64,000 nt of DNA from NCBI GenBank assembly GCA_034440635.1, contig JAOTON010002195.1, forward strand, positions 111,201-175,200, in the 5' to 3' direction. How positions within the stretch are numbered: the stretch's first letter is position 1; every line of letters begins with the position of its first letter. Position numbers and translations under genes: made by a program. The notes beneath the pieces are model-generated. The model was not told the origin of the DNA. It made no database searches and saw only the letters and a list, made by a program, of their open reading frames with translations. The stretch is from Lepas anatifera (taxonomy: Eukaryota; Arthropoda; Thecostraca; Lepadidae). Positions 20,799 through 32,870 of this stretch are shown piece after piece.

Positions 20799-22249
20799 AC
20801 TATAAAGAAGTATATGAGCGTGTACGTTTGTATGTATGTATCATCTGGGGTTTTTGGACGCTTCTTCATCGTGGCTTTATAGCAATTTTGGTAACTTAAT
20901 CAGGTGCAGGATATATTCAGGTAATAAAAATATCAATAAAAACGCAACGTTTTTTAATTAGGCCTCAGACTTTCTCAAAAGAAATATTACGTAACGTGGG
21001 GGGGGGTATCCCGAAGTTCTGTCAAAAGAATCGTGACTTAAGCTTAAGCATATATTATGATCTCAGCGGCTTTCCTCTTGAGCCTAAGGAATTGAATTAC
21101 ATAGCCAATTTTCAAGCAGCTGTTGCCCTGCCCCTTTTTATAAAATATCCTTTGAAACTTACATTTATTTGGGTACTATTCCCTGACGTAACGAGTATAA
21201 CGTCAAAAGTGATACAGGATAAACCCAAGAAACTACTGCAATCTACGCCAAAGATTTCCCAACACGACTGCACGTCGGAAAGAAGAGGGGATAATAAAAT
21301 GGTTCTTAGGAATTATGCGGTGATCGTTAAGCCATAGTGTAGATAGAATAACGGTTTGTGTTCACTCGCCTGCAGAAACTCACTTAGTGCTATATTGCTA
21401 TTACTTTTGGTCCTTGTCGTATACTTAGTGTTGTTGAATGTTGTGCAATTGTCAGGGAAATCTTTACCTCACAGAGACAAACAAGCATGAATGCATCTGG
21501 CCCAGCGCATGGACTTTTAAAATCGGTATAGACTAACCTTGACACACAATTTAGGCAACACTTCTTCATATGGCACGACTTGTGTTTTTGCGCCTTTTAA
21601 ATCATGCAGTTAGTTTTTCGCGTTTGTCCCAAAAAACATGCATTGCTTCTGTTTCCCAAGAAGGTTATTGCCTGAACTGTCAAATGTGTGCCCCCGCTTG
21701 GTTCTTACCCTCAAAATCTCTAACCGGAATTAATCTTCCCTATCTAATACTCTAGAGCAATTGTGAATCGGTGTCTTTTGTGCTCACCTACCTAATTTAT
21801 TTCCGAGCGTATCATTTCTTATAATATCGTCCTCTAAAACACCAATGCTGGAAAACTTAATCCTCCCGAGTATTTTATAAGTTAGTATTTTATAAGTATT
21901 TCATAAATTACCCCAGAGAGAAGTTAAAGGGCGAGCACCATCAGAAGGCACACACATTTCAGAGCCTTATGCTAAAACTTCTGATAATCTATAGCATTCC
22001 ATGAAGGAGAATACTAATGGAAGTAAATTCGGGGAAAAGCACTAACACATAGCACATATTTGGTAATTCAACCGATAACCTTAGTTTGGCAAGCATGTTG
22101 CAAGCATTGTCTAAAATCCCAACCACAATAAAGCTTGACTCACTATAACTTGTCCAATGTTAACGCCAAAACGCAAACGCTGTACAAGCTTCCACGCAAA
22201 CCCTTATGGTGTGATACAGACAATAAAATTCCGCTTCAAACCGGACCAC

Positions 22250-22440
22250 TCCAAAATTTATCCAAACAATCCGAGCCAATCCGATCAATCCGGGCCAACC
22301 CGATCAATCCTGGTCAATCCGACCAATCCTACCAATGCCACCAATGTGGGCCAACCCGGCCAATCCGGTTCAATCGGATCAATCCGGGCCAATGTGACCA
22401 ATCCGACTTATTTAGGCCAATTCGACTAAATCTGTCCGAT
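22250..22440. repeat. Degenerate 9-10 bp tandem repeat
   Basis: About fifteen variants of CCAATCCGR follow each other (for example CAATCCGATCAATCCGGGCC). The copies have diverged and the spacing shifts between 9 and 10 bp. Confidence 0.8.
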
Positions 22441-23272
22441 GCAACCAATCGGGTTCAATCCACTGGGGAACCACGGTAGTTAATCTGAATCCAATTTATG
22501 GCCGAAAAGCTTCATCAATTGACCAGAGATGTGAACCCCAGTCTATATCCAATAGAGAGATGTGCGAATTCTCCGACCAATCCTATCGAATCCGCCGGCG
22601 GTTCGGAGATCCGGTCGGATGTCCAATCCATGTACGCTCTGCTGACTTATGAAGATAAGATTCACGTTGGTCGTGGTCGTATCGACTCCTGAGTATTACT
22701 AGAGGCGAGGGCTCAGCTCGGTCAGTCACCCTGACACTCTGAGACCGCCGAGCGTCACTGACACAGCTGAGTTAAACCAGTGCAGCTATCTATGTATGGC
22801 GACACAGCCTAGCCGCTGAAGCGCCCTAAACCCCGACACTATCCATGTATCACCTGGCTATTTCAGCTATTGCAGCTAACCGAACTGGGCCCTGGTGCTG
22901 GAGTAAAATGGAGTAAAGTAAGATGTGCAATCATCCGATACATGTACGGGATGACCCAATCGTCTATGCAGCAGCTGAGGCTGCACGCCAATCCTCACCA
23001 TCAAAATTAACCAATATGGTGGTGCAAGGAGCTGCCACGCATAAAAAGTATTTATAATTCTAACAAACTAATTATCTTCTTTCTTACTCTCAACACATTT
23101 TCCAGCTTAGCTCCAGGTTTGCATGAATAGTAATAACACCCAATTTCACACACCCACAGGAAAACATTTGTCAGTAACGTTACCACGCTATCAGGCAAGG
23201 TGTGTTTGTTGCATTGAGGTTGCACGTGGAGTCGCACCAGGCGTTCACTGATGTGCCGCTCTAATCTTGCAG

Positions 23273-23483
23273 CTCGACGTCTGATGACGAAATGTGCAAT
23301 TTCTATATGATGTATTGGACGGACGTGGTTCCCCTCAAGAAGACCGTGTGCTTTACTTTGGGGCCACCCTACTATTACTGGCATAAGAACGGAGGCCGTC
23401 AGTTTTACAATGTGCCGAGCTTGGCCGAAGCCTCCGAAATCACTGGCTCTGAGCTGCGAAGCTACATGGAGGGCCGGCGCTGA
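23273..23483 (+). CDS. Phm: PHM alternative last exon 1
   Basis: After CTCTAATCTTGCAG the exon starts in phase 2 and runs to TGA at 23481-23483. It encodes STSDDEMCNFYMMYWTD, then CFTLGPPYYYWHKNGG and a short tail. The methionine of DEMCN corresponds to Met314, the third ligand of CuM, so the exon is essential for activity. The cysteine of VCF completes a conserved disulphide. An AATAAA at 23857-23862 provides a poly(A) signal. Compared with the second last exon it has a different loop after WTD and a shorter C-terminus. Nothing follows for the lyase domain. Confidence 0.92.
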
Positions 23484-24988
23484 TCTGGCACCCCTCTGGA
23501 GGTCAGCACTGGCAATACGGCTCACCTCGGCAGTCGTATCATATTTGGCTGAGTGATTTAATAGTCAATACTTTAGCGGAACTCTGGTGCACTCACATAA
23601 CAGTTAGTGCAAAAGGAATCTTACGTCACTGTTTTACTACGCCAAAAAGAGACACTTCGTTCAAACAATGGCCTTATGCGACTTGATGGGAGTCGATACA
23701 AGTAGCAACAGAAGCTAGACTTATCTTACAAGGAAAAACAGTGATGATTTTTCTAAGATTTTTCTCTTCGAGAATTGTGGACACATCATACATGTAAAAA
23801 TATTTCGTTTATTGAGCCTTTTTTAAAAACATATGACCAGTGTACGCCTTAAATGAAATAAACTTAACTCTTGAGTTGAAAGACCTACAGCAAAAGTTAG
23901 CGTTGAAATGGTCAAACGAAACTATAAATGTGTATGATTCCGTGAATGATAATAAATATGTATGGCTTGCTTTATTGACTAGTTTGAAACGTGAAACGTG
24001 TTTTTTATAAATCATTAGGAAAAATTTAAAATTATAAGCTTCAGTCTATTTCCTAATGGCAACCTCTTTAAGCTAAAAACGATTCATTTATAGTCCTATT
24101 CACCTTTAGCGTAAATCAAACAGGTTCAAGCTGGCAAAGAGCATTACCAGCTGATACGCCGATTTGACGTCACGCTAATTCAGAAAAGTCTTATTGATAA
24201 CAGAGGAAGATAAAATAAAACAAAATATAAACCTTGTTAGCCATTTTTCAGGACAAATAAAGCCCATCCCATTGTTTTCAACATATATATAGTCTAGAAT
24301 CTGATCAAGGCGCTACATTCCCTTTAATGACACTAATAGTAAACAGAAGAAAAAGCACATTGAACATAAAAATACCATGTAACACTTCTCTACACTGAAT
24401 GATTGACAATCTCCATCCTTTTAGACATAATCACGCCGACATTGGGGACGCAAAAGACGTGATGCTCCACCATGACAGCTAAATATCATTCAGTAAAACT
24501 AGAAAATCATGCAATTTGGAAATTACTTTAATACTCACAAATGTTAGGCCGTTTACATCAAGGTTGTTTTTAATGGCCACCTCACACAATAACCAATTCA
24601 ATTTATATTTTACTTGTGTGTGATGATCCCACCAAAAACATATTTGTATCAACTTTCCCCACATTAAAACACTTGCAACGAGTTAAGTCACACATTACAT
24701 AAAAACTAGAACCATATTACCCTTTGTTTCAAATTACTGTTTTAAAAGTGTGTTCATGTGTTACAAGTTTTTAATGTGAAATTTCCAAGAAGTAAAATTT
24801 CCTGCATGCGTCTTTGCACAAACATAGATAACGCTGTAGTTATGCATAATTGTTAAGCCGTGTTCGTATATTATGTTGCTCTATGTATAATTGCCTAACG
24901 ATTCTATGCATGTCTTTTTGTGTGCGTTTTTTTGTGAGGCTGGCCATGACACCAATAACATGTTATTGACCGACCTTCCTCATTTCAG
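23484..24988 (+). other. 3' UTR of isoform 1 / intron of isoform 2
   Basis: AT-rich DNA containing the AATAAA of the first last exon (23857-23862). No other gene is visible. Confidence 0.7.
23857..23862 (+). terminator. Poly(A) signal, PHM isoform 1
   Basis: AATAAA 374 bp after the stop codon of last exon 1. Confidence 0.5.
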
Positions 24989-25232
24989 GGCGACTGCCGA
25001 TGACGAAATGTGTAATTTCTACATGATGTACTGGACAGAGAGTTCAGTATTAGCGAAAAACACCTGCTTTAGCTGGGGTCCTCCCATATCGTACTGGCAC
25101 AGGGTACCCATGGGATTTATGAAGCTGTTCTCCTACCCTTGGCTGACGGGTATTCCTGAGGAAAAGCGTGCGTCGGAAATCGATGGCAATGAACTCAGGT
25201 CATATTTGCTAGGAAAGATGCAAGGGGCGTAG
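24989..25232 (+). CDS. Phm: PHM alternative last exon 2
   Basis: After CGACCTTCCTCATTTCAG the exon starts in phase 2, the same phase as last exon 1, and ends at TAG 25230-25232. It encodes ATADDEMCNFYMMYWTES, then CFSWGPPISYWHRVP, an insertion with FSYPWLTGIPEEK, and ends SEIDGNELRSYLLGK. It repeats the CuM methionine and the same downstream pattern (EI-G-ELRSY) as last exon 1, so the two are tandem duplicates, diverged mainly in the loop and tail. An AATAAA at 25377-25382 follows. The equal phases make the two exons interchangeable by splicing. Confidence 0.92.
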
Positions 25233-26012
25233 AGCATTCATCGTTATTATTGAAATGTTAACGAAAACTCAGGCAAATAATGATTTGACGATCTTGCACG
25301 CATGAAGAAAATGGTAATATGCAAGGCAAAATGTCAATAATCTCGACGTGAAATTACCAGATAAAATGCAAGTAGAATAAAAACTAATGTGTGCTTCTCT
25401 CCAGTACATCTACTTTTAATTCTTAAGGTTTTTATCGTCCTTTCTTGTAGATTTTATACAACTTGGTTGTCTATCACGTCAGCTGATCTTTTAATGCCGG
25501 TTTTTGCTTGTTTTGTGGTTGTCTGTGTGTTTCAACATTGTTTTATGAATGTTATTACACAACGGATATGTACATGTTCTTCATTTGTTTACATTTTGTT
25601 ATCGTTTTTAAGGTTAGTCACTTAAGCAACGATTTATATATTTTGTGTCAATTCGTTTTTTTGTTTTGTTACTTTTATTTCTTTTCATCGCTTGCCGTAT
25701 GTATCCTTTTTCCTTTCAAGGGATATTTCACACATTTGTATTATGGTGTAGTGCAATACACTTATTGCTTTCTGTTTGTTTCTTTTCTGTTTTTTTTTGT
25801 TGCCGTGATTGGAGCATAGAGGCTGGATTTTACACCGGTATCCCGGTGATCAGGGGCGGAAGGGGATGGAGAGGCTCGAACAACTTATGAACAAGGCACC
25901 ATTCCGTTGAAGTGGTCACTTCGCGTATTACAAACTGTTGACCAGGAATGCAACCTTGATCCTTTGCAGCCTTAGAGATCGAATCATTTTCCACTAGTTC
26001 TTTCACTTATCT
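25233..26012 (+). other. PHM 3' UTR and downstream DNA
   Basis: Contains the poly(A) signal at 25377-25382, then T-rich unremarkable DNA up to the foldback element. T-rich open frames at 25389-25890 are compositional. Confidence 0.6.
25377..25382 (+). terminator. Poly(A) signal, PHM isoform 2
   Basis: AATAAA 145 bp after the stop of last exon 2. Confidence 0.6.
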
Positions 26013-26022
26013 TTTTTACCGG
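26013..26022. repeat. Target site duplication TTTTTACCGG, left
   Basis: The same ten bases occur at 33066-33075 on the other side of the inverted-repeat element. Depending on where the ends are drawn the shared string is 10 to 12 bp. Confidence 0.85.
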
Positions 26023-26219
26023 ATGTACGTAAAGTTAGCACACGTTCAGCACAGATTCGGCACAGATTCAGCCCACATTCATATTCAGTATAAACTTAGA
26101 TCACTACACTTAAGCTATGTCCTAGCTCAACAAGAAGGCTGATCACATCCAAACTGATATCAGACGAAGATATCAATACCCCAAAGATATCTAAGACAAA
26201 TATTTACAGAAAACATCCC

Positions 26220-26890
26220 TTGGGGCCCCTCAGGGCACTTTTGAAAATTTTGGCGAATAGGGCGGACCCCTTCGATTTTCTTGAAAATCGGCATGCGTGA
26301 TGCTTACGTCCATTGGAGAAATCTGGCTGAAGAAACCATATGGGGCATTGATAAATAAGGGGCCTCGGGGGCCTCAAAGCCTAATAATAGTACTTGTGGG
26401 CACCAGTTTACGAAAACTTGGGATTTTTTTTCTTCACCATCAGAAAGGGCTGCATTTTCCAAAAACAGTGCAAAAATATTTTTTTAGGGTGGGGCCCATA
26501 GGGGCCCCTCAGGGCACTTTTGAAAATTTTGGCGAATAGGGCGGACCCCTTCGATTTTCTTGAAAATCGGCATGCGTGATGCTTACGTCCATTGGAGAAA
26601 TCTGGCTGAAGAAACCATATGGGGATTGATAAATAAGGGGCCTCGGGGGGCTCAAAGCCTAATAATAGTACTTGTGGGCACCAGTTTACGAAAACTTGGG
26701 ATTTTTTTCTTCACCATCAGAAAGGGCTGCATTTTCCAAAAACAGTGCAAAAATATTTTTAGGGTGGGGCCCATAGGGGCCCCTCAGGGCACTTTTGAAA
26801 ATTTTGGCGAATAGGGCGGACCCCTTCGATTTTCTTGAAAATCGGCATGCGTGATGCTTACGTCCATTGGAGAAGTCTGGCTGAAGAACC
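26220..26890 (-). repeat. 277-bp repeat array, left arm
   Basis: The marker GCATGCGTGATGCTTACGTC begins at about 26291, 26570 and 26846, giving about 2.4 units. Orientation is opposite to the right arm. Confidence 0.9.
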
Positions 26891-28202
26891 TCCTATATGT
26901 TGTCCTCAGCCAGATCATTTTTGCAACACTCATGCGTCATCTAGATTTGTAGCTCTGGGTCATAGGCGTGATGTATGGGAGGGTAGTTTATGTCTGATAT
27001 GATTTGAGTTGGGTTGCTCCTGTATTGGCATTGGCATATGTCTATTGTAAAAGTATTGCTCGTGGAAACGTAAGTAATGCTGATTTCTAATTTAGCAACC
27101 ACATTCGACATCGACCAGAGACCTGAGTCCTTTGAACCGGCCCCGACCCCGGCCCCGGCCCCGGCCTTTATTATAATGCTATTGTCAGTTAAAAAATTTG
27201 ACTGACCGGATGTGTTGCTTTCGTACCTATTTTGTAAATATGAAGACAAAGCGCGATGTTGAAAAATTGTCTCATACCCAGCTTTGTACCCAATTGCTTA
27301 AAATCATTTTGTATTATCATAACGTAAACATTTTTTACAAGTTAGGTTTCTGGACTACACAAAATTGATTGAGAGTAGGGCATGGGGTACATGAGATAGT
27401 AAGCGTCATCTTTTGAGCAAAATAAGAGACAGTTAAAACCATTGATGAGCTGGACACGATGGTCTAGAATTTTAGAGGGAAATCAACATGTGAAAACGTT
27501 TTTTGCACTTTAACTTATTGTGTGTGGGGGACAAATCTACGAATAAGCATATATATCCGAGAAACAACTGGATACAACGTCACAAATACTTCAAAGCCAT
27601 GAAAAGTTCTTCCAAGGGCTACTTTACCGCTGCATCAAATGTTAAAGCGCATGAAATGTTTTTGATTTCGATAGAACGAATACCGGAGGTGGCCCTCGGA
27701 TGGTTTCCAGCCTAAGAGCTGGAAAACTTAATTGGATATTTTTGTGAGAATTGATGCGCGTGTCGTTTGGTGGCTTTCTTGACCCACACTGGTGGGCCTC
27801 CGAGCCACCTTTCGCCCCGGTGGGAGGGGGTTTCAAACAATCCGCCTCGAATTTGGCACCTATGCAGGATAACGAATAGAAGTGAACGATTTTGGACAGC
27901 GCATAAGAAGTCATTACGAGACTACATTGGTCTCTTTTGGGTACAGGTAAAGATTAAGGTCATGACAGGACAAAGAAGGTGGCATGTTTGATAATAGTTT
28001 CTAGGCTCTAGAAATAGAAATAGAAATAGGCTCTAGTACCTGTCAGTGTTGGATTAGAATCATTTTTAGGCACATTTCGCGTCTTCTTGTTGCAGTAAAT
28101 TGAATAATGTATAATATGATTATACTAGGTCAAAACATAAATATAAACCGGCCTATGGTCAGGTAAAGGTCACTATCTAACCTAGCATAGTTAAAATGAA
28201 TA
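26891..28202. other. Foldback element core, left part
   Basis: Low-coding DNA. It has a C-rich run at 27140-27166 (repeated CCCCGG, able to form a G-quadruplex on the other strand). No protein family was recognised. Confidence 0.5.
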
Positions 28203-29235
28203 TTAACCCGCGCCCCACCGGGAGTCCAGCGCCACCTTCGCCCCACCGGGGGCCATCGATGGCCCCCTCTAACTCCGAAAATATGGGCGTTAGCGCAAAT
28301 CTGCAAAGTGCAATAGAAAGCTCGCGTGAATTCAGTAAGAAATTACTTCATATGTTTTAGTGCTCAGGTCAATGGTTTGACCTCCAGAGGTCAAATTAGG
28401 TCAAGATCGGCTATTTTCACTCAAATATGCAATCCTTAAGCAAATTGGGCATAACTCTTATGCCATTAGAGCTATTGAGGTCTGGTAAAATACATTTGAT
28501 AGGAAATTGTCAGTACTTTTTCCGCTATGTAAAACGTAAAGACCTCCCGCCAGTGGTTTGACCTCCAGAGCTCACCTCATAACCTAAGATGACCTGAGGT
28601 CACGAAAGGTCAGAAAGTGACCTTGCCGTATATCAAATGAAAGCTAATGACAAGACAAAGACGATGGTGTTTGTTTCAGCGCTCTAGCTTATACAGATCA
28701 AAAGTTATTGTCAAAATACTGTTTTTGACCCCTGGTGACTTTGGATGACCTTGGAGAGGTCAAAGGGCAAGTATATCCCCTGGAATCCGTGAAGGGGTGT
28801 CCAAGAACGCTATTCTGATCAATCTGAGCATTTTAAATCGCTTTTGTGATTTTTAGATCATAAGACAGCTTTTCCCCATGCTTTTTCAATGGGAGAGGTC
28901 ACCTCGTGACCTGACCTCAGGGCTCCAAATCGAAAAATCCCGGATATACACCTTGAACACCCCGGAGGGGCCATAATGTGTAGGAAGTTTCAAATCGATC
29001 GACTTCGAAATGTAGCTCTTACAGAGCTCTAAATTTGAAGTGAGGTGACCTTGGTTGACCTTGTCTGGTGACCTGACCTTGGGTGACCCGGGGTAAATAA
29101 TTTTAGGGATGGTGGCAAAATGATGCAGCGAGAGGTAGAGCTCTCAACCGCGGTGCTGCGTCTCTTCGTTTTTCTGCTATCCCGGAAAAACCTTAGGAGG
29201 GGGCCATCGATGGCCCCCGGTTGGGCGAGGGTTAA
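28203..29235 (-). mobile_element. TTAA-bounded nonautonomous DNA element, copy 2
   Basis: Inverted copy of the element at 19215-20250, bounded by TTAA at 28203-28206 and 29232-29235. It has the same GGGGGCCATCGATGGCCCCC palindrome near its ends, slightly decayed on one side, and the same order of AGGTCA/TGACCT-rich internal sequence. It sits inside the foldback element core, so it inserted there or was carried with it. Confidence 0.85.
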
Positions 29236-29640
29236 TCAACCTGCAAAAACAATTCAAAAGTAATGGTATCAACATAAAGGCTTTATCACAATTTCCTGCA
29301 GACTTATTCCCCAAAGTTCTAAAAGGAAGTGGGTTAAAATGACCTCCCAAAGATCACAGGTAAAAAATTGCAGCATGAAGATATAAAGGGTCTAGGATAA
29401 AATAATTTGGAGGATACGAAATTATTCCAAGTAGTATCTACAAGAACAGAAAAGTTTTCGTCCAATTTCCGTTTCCCCAGATATTTCTGAAGGAGAGGTC
29501 ATGTCCCGTACCTGAGCCTAGGTCATCTATGAAAAAGTACTGCAATATATTTCATAGTACTCGGTTGGTCCGTTGTGTGGTATTAGATTATCATAGATAG
29601 ATTCACGCTTTTCTTACTTTTGCCACCTTCATCATTTCTG
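29236..29640. other. Foldback element core, right part
   Basis: Unremarkable sequence between the nested element and the right arm. No gene was seen. Confidence 0.5.
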
Positions 29641-32600
29641 GAAGTGAGATCACTCGAACTGCACTGGGGTTTGAAGCCCTCGGGGGCCCGTTGTTTATCA
29701 ATGCCCCATAGGGTTTCTTCAGCCAGATTTCTCCAATGGACGTAAGCATCACGCGTGCCGATTTTCAAGAAATTCGAAGGGGTCCGCCCCATTCGCCAAA
29801 ATTTTCAAAAGTGCCCTGAGGGGCCCCTATGGGCCCTCGCCTAAATTTTTTTGCACTGTTTTTGGAAAATGCAACGTTTCTGATGGTGAAGAAAAAATCC
29901 CAAGTTTTCGTAAACTGGTGCCCACAAGTACTATTATTAGGGTTTGGGCCCCCCGAGGCCCCTTATTTATCAATGCCACATATGGTTTCTTCAGCCAGAT
30001 TTCTCCAATGGACGTAAGCATCACGCATGTCTATTTTCAAGAAAATCGAAGGGGTCCGCCCTATTCGCCAAAATTTTCAAAAGTGCCCTGAGGGGCCCCT
30101 ATGGGCCCCACCCTAAAAATATTTTTGCACTTTTTTTGGAAAATCCAGCCCTTTCTGATGGTGAAGGAAAAATCCCAAGTTTTCGTAAACTGGTGCCCAC
30201 AAGTACTATTATTAGGCTTTGAGGCCCCCCGAGGCCCCTTATTTATCAATGCCCCGTATGGTTTCTTCAGCCAGATTTCTCCAATTGACGTAAGCATCAC
30301 GCATGCCGATTTTCAAGAAAATCGAAGGGACCCGCCCTATTCGCCAAAATTTTCAAAAGTGCCCTGAGGGGCCCCTATGGGCCCCACCCTAAAAAATATT
30401 TTTGCACTGTTTTTGGAAAATGCGCCCCTTTCTGATGGTGAAGAAAAAAATCCCAACTTTTTGTAAACTGGTGCCCACAAGTACTATTATTAGGCTTTGA
30501 GCCCCCCCGAGGCCCCTTATTTATCAATGCCCCATATGGTTTCTTCAGCCAGATTTCTCCAATGGACGTAAGCATCACGCATGCCGATTTTCAAGAAAAT
30601 CGAAGGGGTCCGCCTATTCGCCAAAATTTTCAAATGTGCCCTGAGGGGCCCCTATGGGCCCCACCCTAAAAAATATTTTTGCAATTTTTTTGGAAAATGC
30701 AGCCCTTTCTGATGGTGAAGAAAAAAATCCCAAGTTTTCGTAAACTGGTGCCCACAAGTACTATTATTAAGCTTTGAGGCCCCCGAGGCCCCTTATTTAT
30801 CAATGCCCCATATGGTTTCTTCAGCCAGATTTCTCCTATGGACGTAAGCATCACGCATGCCGATTTTCAAGAAAATCGAAGGGGTCCGCCCTATTCGCCA
30901 AAATTTTCAAAAGTGCCCTGAGGGGCCCCTATGGGCCCCACCCTAAAAAATATTTTTGCAATTTTTTTGGAAAATGCAGCCCTTTCTGATGGTGAAGAAA
31001 AAAATCCCAAGTTTTCGTAAACTGGTGCCCACAAGTACTATTATTAAGCTTTGAGGCCCCCAGGGCCCCTTATTTATCAATGCCCCATATGGTTTCTTCA
31101 GCCAGATTTCTCCTATGGACGTAAGCATCACGCATGCCGATTTTCAAGAAAATCGAAGGGGTCCGCCCTATTCGCCAAAATTTTCAAAAGTGCCCTGAGG
31201 GGCCCCTATGGGCCCCACCCTAAAAATATTTTTGCACTGTTTTTGGAAAATGCAGCCCTTTCTGATGGTGAAGCAAAATCCAAAGTTTTCGTAAACTGGT
31301 GCCCACAAGTACTATTATTAGGCTTTGAGGCACCCCGAGGCCCCTTATTTATCAATGCCCCATATGGTTTCTTCAGCCAGATTTCTCCAATGGACGTAAG
31401 CATCACGCATGCCGATTTTCAAGAAAATCGAAGGGGTCCGCCCTATTCGCCAAAATTTTCAAAAGTGCCCTCAGGGGCCCCTATGGGCCCCACCCTAAAA
31501 AATATTTTTGCACTGTTTTTGGAAAATCCAGCCCTTTCTGATAGTGAAGAAAAAAAATCCCAAGATTTCGTAAACTGGTGCCCACAAGTACTATTATTAG
31601 GATTTGAGGCCCCCGAGGCCCCTTATTTATCAATGCCCCATATGGTTTCTTCAGCCAGATTTCTCCAATGGACGTAAGCATCACGCATGCCGATTTTCAA
31701 GAAAATCGAAGGGGTCCGCCCTATTCGCCAAAATTTTCAAAAGTGCCCTGAGGGGCCCCTATGGGCCCCACCCTAAAAATATTTTTGCACTGTTTTTGGA
31801 AAATGCAGCCCTTTCTGATGGTGAAGAAAAAAATCCCAAGTTTTCGTAAACTGGTGCCCACAAGTACTATTATTAGGCTTTGAGGTCCCCCGAGGCCCCT
31901 TATTTAACAATGCCCCCACATGGTTTTTTCAGCCAGATTTCTCCAATGGACGTAAGCATCACGCATGCTGATTTTCAAGAAAATCGAAGGGGTCCGCCCT
32001 ATTCGCCAAAATTTTCAAACGTGCCCTGAGGGGCCCCTATGGGCCCCACCCTAAAAAATATTTTTGCACTGTTTTTGGAAAATGCAGCCCTTTCTGATGG
32101 TGAAGAAAAAAATCCCAAGTTTTCGTAAACTGGTGCCCACAAGTACTATTATTAGGTTTTGAGGCCCCCGAGGCCCCTTATTTATCAACGCCCCATATGG
32201 TTCTTCAGCCAGATTTCTCCAATGGACGTAAGCATCACGCATGCCATTTTTCAAGAAAATCGAAGGGGTTCGCCCTATTCACCAAAATTTTCCAAAGTGC
32301 CCTGAGGGGCCCCTATGGGCCCCATCCTAAAAAATATTTTTGCACTGTTTTTGGAAAATGCAGCCCTTTCTGATGGTGAAGAAAAAAATCCCAAGTTTTC
32401 GTAAACTGGTGCCCACAAGTACTATTATTAGGTTTTGTGGCCCCCGAGGCCCCTTATTTATCAATGCCCCATATGGTTTCTTCAGCCAGATTTCTCCAAT
32501 GGACGTAAGCATCACGCATGCCGATTTTTAAGAAAATCGAAGGGGTCCGCCCTATTCGCCAAAATTTTCAAAAGTGCCCTGAGGGGCCCCTATGGGCCCC

Positions 32601-32870
32601 ACCCTAAAAATATTTTTGCACTGTTTTTGGAAAATGCAGCCCTTTCTGATGGTGAAGAAAAAAATCCCAAGTTTTCGTAAACTGGTGCCCACAAGTACTA
32701 TTATTAGGCTTTGAGGCCCCCGAGGCCCCTTATTTATCAATGCCCCATATGGTTTCTTCAGCCAGATTTCTCCAATGGACGTAAGCATCACGCATGCCGA
32801 TTTTCAAGAAAATTGAAGGGGTCCGCCCTATTCGCCAAAATTTTCAAAAGTGCCCTGAGGGGCCCCAAGG
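29640..32870 (+). repeat. 277-bp repeat array, right arm
   Basis: The marker GACGTAAGCATCACGC recurs about every 273-278 bp from about 29739 to 32778, twelve times. Each unit contains GGGGCCCCTATGGGCCCCAC, an A-rich/T-rich pair (AAAATATTTTTGCA) and the palindromic pair TTCAAGAAAATCGAA. The outermost units nearest the core are most diverged, and the central units are nearly identical, as expected of unequal exchange or gene conversion. Confidence 0.93.

Larger units (their letters stand above)
20251..23272 (+). other. PHM intron with minor repeats
   Basis: About 3 kb containing a C2HC-finger-like frame on the minus strand (20478-20798) and a short 9-10 bp repeat (22250-22440). The missing PHM exon (phase 0 to 2) should lie here or in 18645-19214, but no convincing candidate was found. 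Confidence 0.5.
1604..25232 (+). other. Phm: PHM gene span (peptidylglycine alpha-hydroxylating monooxygenase), incomplete at 5' end
   Basis: This is the span of the recognisable exons of one host gene. PHM is a secretory-granule copper, ascorbate and oxygen dependent enzyme that hydroxylates the alpha carbon of C-terminal glycine in peptide precursors, the first step of peptide amidation. The exons recognised are 1604-1761, 5455-5587, 5876-5927, 17772-17917, 18505-18644 and two alternative last exons at 23273-23483 and 24989-25232. Phases between neighbouring exons are 0, 1, 2 and 1, and each junction gives a sensible continuous family alignment. The signal peptide and N-terminal exons are not seen and may lie upstream of the window. 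One exon is missing between 18644 and 23273. It should start in phase 0 and end in phase 2. No lyase (PAL) domain follows, so this is monofunctional PHM. Introns are swollen by transposons. Confidence 0.88.

Noticed and set aside
25389..25890. Membrane-like frames in T-rich DNA after PHM
   Set aside because: Phenylalanine- and cysteine-rich translation of T-rich 3' DNA, with two overlapping frames equally open.
31051..31677. 208-codon frame in the foldback arm
   Set aside because: It runs through more than two 277-bp repeat units, and similar frames occur on both strands in every unit. It is a by-product of the repeat.
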